A stretch of 8,348 bases of DNA from Thermoflexus sp035573655. GTDB taxonomy: Bacteria; Chloroflexota; Anaerolineae; Thermoflexales; Thermoflexaceae. The position numbers and the translations under genes were made by a program. The first letter of the stretch is position 1. Each line of letters begins with the position of its first letter. The notes beneath the pieces are model-generated. The model saw nothing but the letters and a program-made list of their open reading frames with translations. It was not told the origin of the DNA and did not search any database. Positions 5,236 to 8,348 of this stretch are shown in pieces. Location: positions 1 through 8,348 of the forward strand of contig DATMAC010000378.1 in NCBI GenBank assembly GCA_035573655.1, given 5' to 3'.

Positions 5236-6078
5236 ATGTCCTGGCGTGGAAAAGGACTTGCGGGAGCCGGCTGGATGGCTTCCATAGCGCTCGCCTGGAT
5301 CCTGTATGGGGTTTCCGGAGGATCTGAGTTCGCTTCGATCTCTAACGCCAACCGATCCACCACCCCTCCGCCCGCTGATCAAACGGCAGCCACCCACCGG
5401 GTCTATCTCCCCCTCATCTCCCGTGATGTCTGCCGGCCGATACCGGGGGCCTCTTACGAGACCTTCTGGGTGATCAACCCTGTCTCTTTCAACGTCGCCG
5501 ACAACCCGGATTACAACCTGCTCCTCCTGGGCTATGTGCCCGTCAATGAATATAAGGGGCTCGTCGATTACGGCGGGGAGTTCGATCCGAACGCGCCGCA
5601 GTTCCGCTTCCTCTTCGGCGATCATCGGATCCCGGTTTTCTCGAACGTCTACAAGAACAACGGCTGGGACTGGGAAAACCATCGGCGGCTGCCCCCGCCG
5701 GAGACCTGGCCCCCGGTCAGCATCGCGGGCTTCGCAGTGAGCCCCGGCGAGGTGATCTACGTCCCGGACAGCGGCTACGACATCGGAAACGGGTTCGACG
5801 CTTTGGTCCTGTATGCAGACCCCCAACAGATCACGCTGAAATACACCGGCGAAGACAGCACGGCGCAAGGGTACACCGTCTACATCACCGGCATCTGTGT
5901 GGAGCCTTCCCTGCTCGCGCTCTATCAACAGTGGAACGCCAACGGGCGATGGCGGCTGCCCGCGGTGCGGGGCGGGCAGCCCATCGGCCGCGCGCGGGGC
6001 ATCCAGATCGATGTGGGGGTGCGGGACAACAACGTGTTTATGGATCCCCGGTCCCGCAAGGATTGGTGGCAGCGATAG
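5236..6078 (+). CDS. Exported protein of unknown function
   Basis: I do not recognise a characterised family. The 280-residue protein begins MSWRGKGLAGAGWMASIALA, a classic signal peptide with a basic start and hydrophobic core (about 8-28). A Ser/Thr/Pro-rich spacer follows (about 35-53), then HRVYLPLISR (54-63), the same kind of motif as in the upstream gene. The remainder is aromatic-rich and probably beta-rich. Cys66 and Cys221 could pair. The C-terminal half includes FDALVLYADPQQITLKYT, GYTVYITGICVEPSLLALYQQ, LPAVRGGQPIGRARG and VFMDPRSRKDWW. The order resembles the late part of M23/LytM peptidase folds (a GQxIG turn, a beta strand, then DP), but no metal-binding histidines are present. 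An inactive relative is only a guess. Tight coupling with the CAP-like gene suggests a shared surface role. Hypothetical homologues in other Chloroflexota would be expected. Confidence 0.7.
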   Translation: MSWRGKGLAGAGWMASIALAWILYGVSGGSEFASISNANRSTTPPPADQTAATHRVYLPLISRDVCRPIPGASYETFWVINPVSFNVADNPDYNLLLLGYVPVNEYKGLVDYGGEFDPNAPQFRFLFGDHRIPVFSNVYKNNGWDWENHRRLPPPETWPPVSIAGFAVSPGEVIYVPDSGYDIGNGFDALVLYADPQQITLKYTGEDSTAQGYTVYITGICVEPSLLALYQQWNANGRWRLPAVRGGQPIGRARGIQIDVGVRDNNVFMDPRSRKDWWQR

Positions 6079-6156
6079 CGGGAGGCTCGTCCTCTCTGGA
6101 TCCCCCCTTCCTGCCGCCTCGAAGGGCCATTGGTGAGGTAGCGACCTGCCTTGTCA

Positions 6157-6190
6157 GTGGGGAAGAACCCCACCCCCAAATTTTTGGGGG
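6157..6190. repeat. Two small hairpins after the secreted-protein unit
   Basis: GTGGGG (6157-6162) pairs with CCCCAC (6168-6173). It runs directly into CCCCCAAA (6173-6180) pairing with TTTGGGGG (6183-6190), which in turn abuts hairpin H3. The cluster sits between two convergent genes, so together these may end transcription from both sides. Confidence 0.55.
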
Positions 6191-6224
6191 CTGAGCCGCG
6201 CGCCTTCGGCGCGCGGCTCAGCCC
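6188..6224. terminator. Hairpin H3, 17-bp stem with TTC loop, between convergent genes
   Basis: GGGCTGAGCCGCGCGCC (6188-6204) is the exact reverse complement of 6208-6224 around TTC. Its position between the end of the exported-protein gene (6078) and the end of thiC (6306) suits a bidirectional terminator. No T-tract follows on either strand, so the mechanism would not be the classical one. Its stem is a near match to hairpin H4 at 8291-8335. Confidence 0.5.
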
Positions 6225-6305
6225 TCCAAGGTCCCCATCTAGAAGCGCCTACACCGTCCGGGGAGACGACTGATCCGATCCGGATCGAAAGCTTTGCCAA
6301 CCGCC

Positions 6306-8198
6306 TTAGGGGTAAAATTCCGCCCCCTTTTCAACAAACTCCCGGGCTTTTTGCCGCAGCCCTTCCTCGATAAGCTGCTGGGGTTCAATGCCTTGTTGCT
6401 CCGCCATGGTACGAATTTCCTCGGTGATTTTCATGGAGCAAAACTTAGGACCGCACATGGAGCAGAAGTGGGCCAGCTTAGCCCCTTCAGCGGGTAGCGT
6501 CTCGTCGTGATAGGCCCGCGCCCGCTCTGGATCAAGCGACAGATTAAATTGATCTTCCCAGCGAAATTCAAAGCGGGCCTTGGAGAGTGCGTTGTCCCAG
6601 TATTGCGCACCCGGATGGCCCTTGGCCAAATCGGCCGCGTGGGCCGCAATCTTGTAGGCAATGACGCCCTCGCGCACGTCGTTCTTATTCGGCAAACCCA
6701 GATGCTCTTTGGGCGTGACATAGCAGAGCATGGCAGCGCCGAACCAGCCAATCATCGCGGCGCCAATGGCTGAGGCAATGTGGTCGTAACCCGGCGCAAT
6801 ATCAGTTACCAGTGGTCCTAACGTGTAAAAGGGCGCCTCATAGCACTCGGCCAGCTCCCGATCTACGTTCTCTTTGATCAAATGCATTGGAATGTGGCCT
6901 GGACCTTCGATCATCACTTGCACATCGTACTTCCAGGCAATCTGGGTCAACTCACCCAATGTCTTGAGCTCGGCAAACTGGGCCTCATCGTTGGCATCTT
7001 GAATAGAGCCAGGGCGCAATCCATCACCCAAACTGATTGCGACATCGTACTGCCGCAAGATGGCACAAATTTCTTCAAAGTGCGTGTAGAGAAAGTTCTC
7101 CTTGTGGTGGGCTAAGCACCACTTGGCTATAATCGATCCGCCCCGCGAGACAATGCCCGTCCGGCGATAAGCAGTGAGGGGAATATAGGCCAGTCGGACG
7201 CCTGCATGGATGGTCATGTAATCGACGCCTTGCTCGCACTGCTCGATGAGTGTATCCCGAAAGATTTCCCAGGTGAGCTCTTCAGGCTTGCCGCCCACCT
7301 TTTCCAGCGCCTGATAGATCGGGACGGTCCCGATGGGCACCGGGCTGTTGCGCAAAATCCACTCGCGGGTTTCGTGAATGTTCTTGCCCGTCGAGAGGTC
7401 CATCACGGTATCCGCCCCCCAGTAGATCGCCCAAAGGAGCTTTTCTACTTCTTCCTCAATCGAACTGGAGATAGCCGAAGTGCCAATATTTGCGTTGATC
7501 TTAACCAGGAAGTTGCGGCCGATAATCATCGGCTCGCACTCCGGGTGGTTCACGTTGCAGGGGATGATAGCCCGACCTCGGGCCACTTCATCGCGAACAA
7601 ACTCGGGCGTTATCACCGGCGGGATTTGTGCCCCCCAAGCCTGTCCCGGATGTTGAAAAGCGAGCGACCAACGGTCGCCCAAAGCGGCCTGAAGTTCGAT
7701 AAGCCGTTCGCGCCGCATGTTTTCCCGGATGGCGACGAACTCCATCTCAGGGGTAATGATGCCCTGCCGGGCATAATACATTTGGGTAACGGCTGCACCG
7801 TTCTTGCCCCGTAGCGGCCGGCGGCGAACACCCGGCCAGCGATGCAACTTGCCGCTCAGCTCGGCTTGCTGGCGTTCCGCCTCATTCCGGTAGCCGTCGT
7901 CGATCGGTTGAACCGGCCGTCCTTCGTATTCCTCTACATCCCCGCGCGCCTCAATCCAGGGACGCCTTAGGGGCGGCAGCCCCTGCCGAATGTCCCCGTG
8001 AAAGTCCGGATCTCCCCAAGGACCTCGCGTATCGTAAAGCAAGACCGGCTCGTTCGGCTCCAAGCGACCATCAGGCAACCGCGTTGGCGACAAGTGCACC
8101 TCTTTGAAGGGAACGCGCAGTTCAGGGTAAAGAGATCCGGACACGTACACGCGCCGAATAGCCTGCGGTGGTTGTGGCATCATAACACGTGGCATCAT
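6306..8198 (-). CDS. thiC: Phosphomethylpyrimidine synthase (HMP-P synthase)
   Basis: ThiC is a cytoplasmic radical-SAM enzyme that rearranges 5-aminoimidazole ribotide into hydroxymethylpyrimidine phosphate, the pyrimidine half of thiamine. From the Met at 8198 the protein is 630 residues, the usual long bacterial form with the N-terminal ThiC-associated region (about 1-165). Core motifs are intact: NANIGTSA (235-242), WGADTVMDLSTG (260-271), RNSPVPIGTVPIYQALEKV (283-301), GLRPGSIQDANDEAQFAEL (393-411) and EGPGHIPM (431-438). His435 and His499 (in KEHLGLP) keep the 64-residue spacing of the metal-binding pair. The cluster motif C-x2-C-x4-C is at Cys579, Cys582 and Cys587. GC content is visibly lower than in the other genes: three hand-counted lines gave about 42-57%, against 73% for a tpiA line. 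No other thi gene or TPP riboswitch is visible nearby. It faces the secreted-protein unit. Confidence 0.96.
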   Translation of the reverse strand: MMPRVMMPQPPQAIRRVYVSGSLYPELRVPFKEVHLSPTRLPDGRLEPNEPVLLYDTRGPWGDPDFHGDIRQGLPPLRRPWIEARGDVEEYEGRPVQPIDDGYRNEAERQQAELSGKLHRWPGVRRRPLRGKNGAAVTQMYYARQGIITPEMEFVAIRENMRRERLIELQAALGDRWSLAFQHPGQAWGAQIPPVITPEFVRDEVARGRAIIPCNVNHPECEPMIIGRNFLVKINANIGTSAISSSIEEEVEKLLWAIYWGADTVMDLSTGKNIHETREWILRNSPVPIGTVPIYQALEKVGGKPEELTWEIFRDTLIEQCEQGVDYMTIHAGVRLAYIPLTAYRRTGIVSRGGSIIAKWCLAHHKENFLYTHFEEICAILRQYDVAISLGDGLRPGSIQDANDEAQFAELKTLGELTQIAWKYDVQVMIEGPGHIPMHLIKENVDRELAECYEAPFYTLGPLVTDIAPGYDHIASAIGAAMIGWFGAAMLCYVTPKEHLGLPNKNDVREGVIAYKIAAHAADLAKGHPGAQYWDNALSKARFEFRWEDQFNLSLDPERARAYHDETLPAEGAKLAHFCSMCGPKFCSMKITEEIRTMAEQQGIEPQQLIEEGLRQKAREFVEKGAEFYP

Positions 8199-8203
8199 AA
8201 CAC
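8174..8203 (-). repeat. 15-bp tandem duplication across the thiC start
   Basis: GTGTTATGATGCCAC (minus strand) occurs twice, end to end and identical. It copies the spacer after the ribosome site together with a double ATG, giving four in-frame Met codons (8198, 8195, 8183, 8180) and the N-terminus MMPRVMMPQPP. Confidence 0.95.
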
Positions 8204-8209
8204 CCTCCT
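8204..8209 (-). promoter_or_regulatory. Ribosome binding site of thiC
   Basis: AGGAGG on the minus strand lies five bases before the ATG at 8198 and eight before the ATG at 8195. It rules out the upstream in-frame ATG at 8261, which would add 21 residues unlike ThiC. The upstream stretch 8210-8290 shows no clear promoter and no TPP riboswitch. Confidence 0.85.
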
Positions 8210-8290
8210 GGGTTTTATTGATCTTCGTGAATTCAACGGAGCAATCAGAGCGTATTTCCAAATCTTCGGTGGGTTTTAGTCCCCTGGGGG

Positions 8291-8335
8291 TTTTAGGGTG
8301 AGCCGGGCGCCTTCGGCGCCCGGCTCACCCTAAAA
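8291..8335. repeat. Hairpin H4, 21-bp stem with TTC loop, upstream of thiC
   Basis: Bases 8291-8311 are the exact reverse complement of 8315-8335 around TTC. The ends of the stem are TTTT and AAAA, the reverse of a normal terminator arrangement. A short direct repeat, GGGTTTTAG, is at 8271-8279 and again at 8288-8296, entering the hairpin. The inner stem matches H3 with paired differences. Confidence 0.85.
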
Positions 8336-8348
8336 TATCCCCCCTCCC

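Noticed and set aside
5098..5928. 276-codon minus-strand frame opposite the exported-protein gene
   Set aside because: Composition (Arg, Asp, Val, Gly rich) and lack of a ribosome site mark it as a shadow; the plus strand has a signal peptide and a strong ribosome site.
6276..6287. 12-bp palindrome CGATCCGGATCG near the end of thiC
   Set aside because: It is a single short palindrome with no T-tract and no second copy; chance occurrence is likely.

Overview
The window looks like a GC-rich bacterial chromosome segment, most likely from a Chloroflexota (Anaerolineae-like, perhaps thermophilic) genome. The taxonomic hint rests on two things: dispersed palindromes of the GTAGGGGC[G/A]CCC type, and two adjacent secreted proteins carrying an N-terminal '[FY]LP[ML][VI]xR' motif that I remember from many Chloroflexota exported proteins. 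Both are recognition from memory, not a search result.

Layout. Bases 1-201 are non-coding and hold degenerate copies of the palindromic repeat plus a weak promoter. A compact same-strand block follows: triosephosphate isomerase (tpiA, 229-993), a 2-dehydropantoate 2-reductase family protein (panE-like, 1001-2062) and an orphan ABC-transporter ATPase with a C-terminal TOBE-type domain (2105-3157). The spacings of 7 and 42 bases suggest one transcript. Bases 3158-3540 have no gene and are packed with palindromic repeats. A class II tRNA-Ser(GGA) with its own extended -10 promoter lies at 3588-3679 and runs directly into a long hairpin. Bases 3724-4145 are non-coding and hold two very stable hairpins, a 9-bp inverted repeat and a good sigma70-type promoter. 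That promoter drives a two-gene unit of secreted proteins: a CAP/SCP-superfamily protein with a C-terminal Ig-like region (4152-5195) and an exported protein of unknown function (5236-6078). The last third is a complete thiC on the minus strand (6306-8198), convergent with the secreted-protein unit.

How the parts relate. tpiA (central carbon metabolism) and the panE-like gene (pantothenate/CoA) are housekeeping; the ATPase has no permease or binding protein here. The two secreted proteins share architecture (signal peptide, low-complexity spacer, LP motif, extracellular domain) and probably act at the cell surface. thiC makes the pyrimidine half of thiamine. It is clearly lower in GC than the rest and has a related hairpin on each side, so it may be a later arrival; an assembly junction is also possible.

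I found no complete unfamiliar gene system. The unusual material is structural: a nested array of palindromic repeats, a family of hairpins sharing a CCTTCGG/CCGAAGG apex with paired stem changes between two copies, and a 15-bp tandem duplication spanning the thiC start codon.
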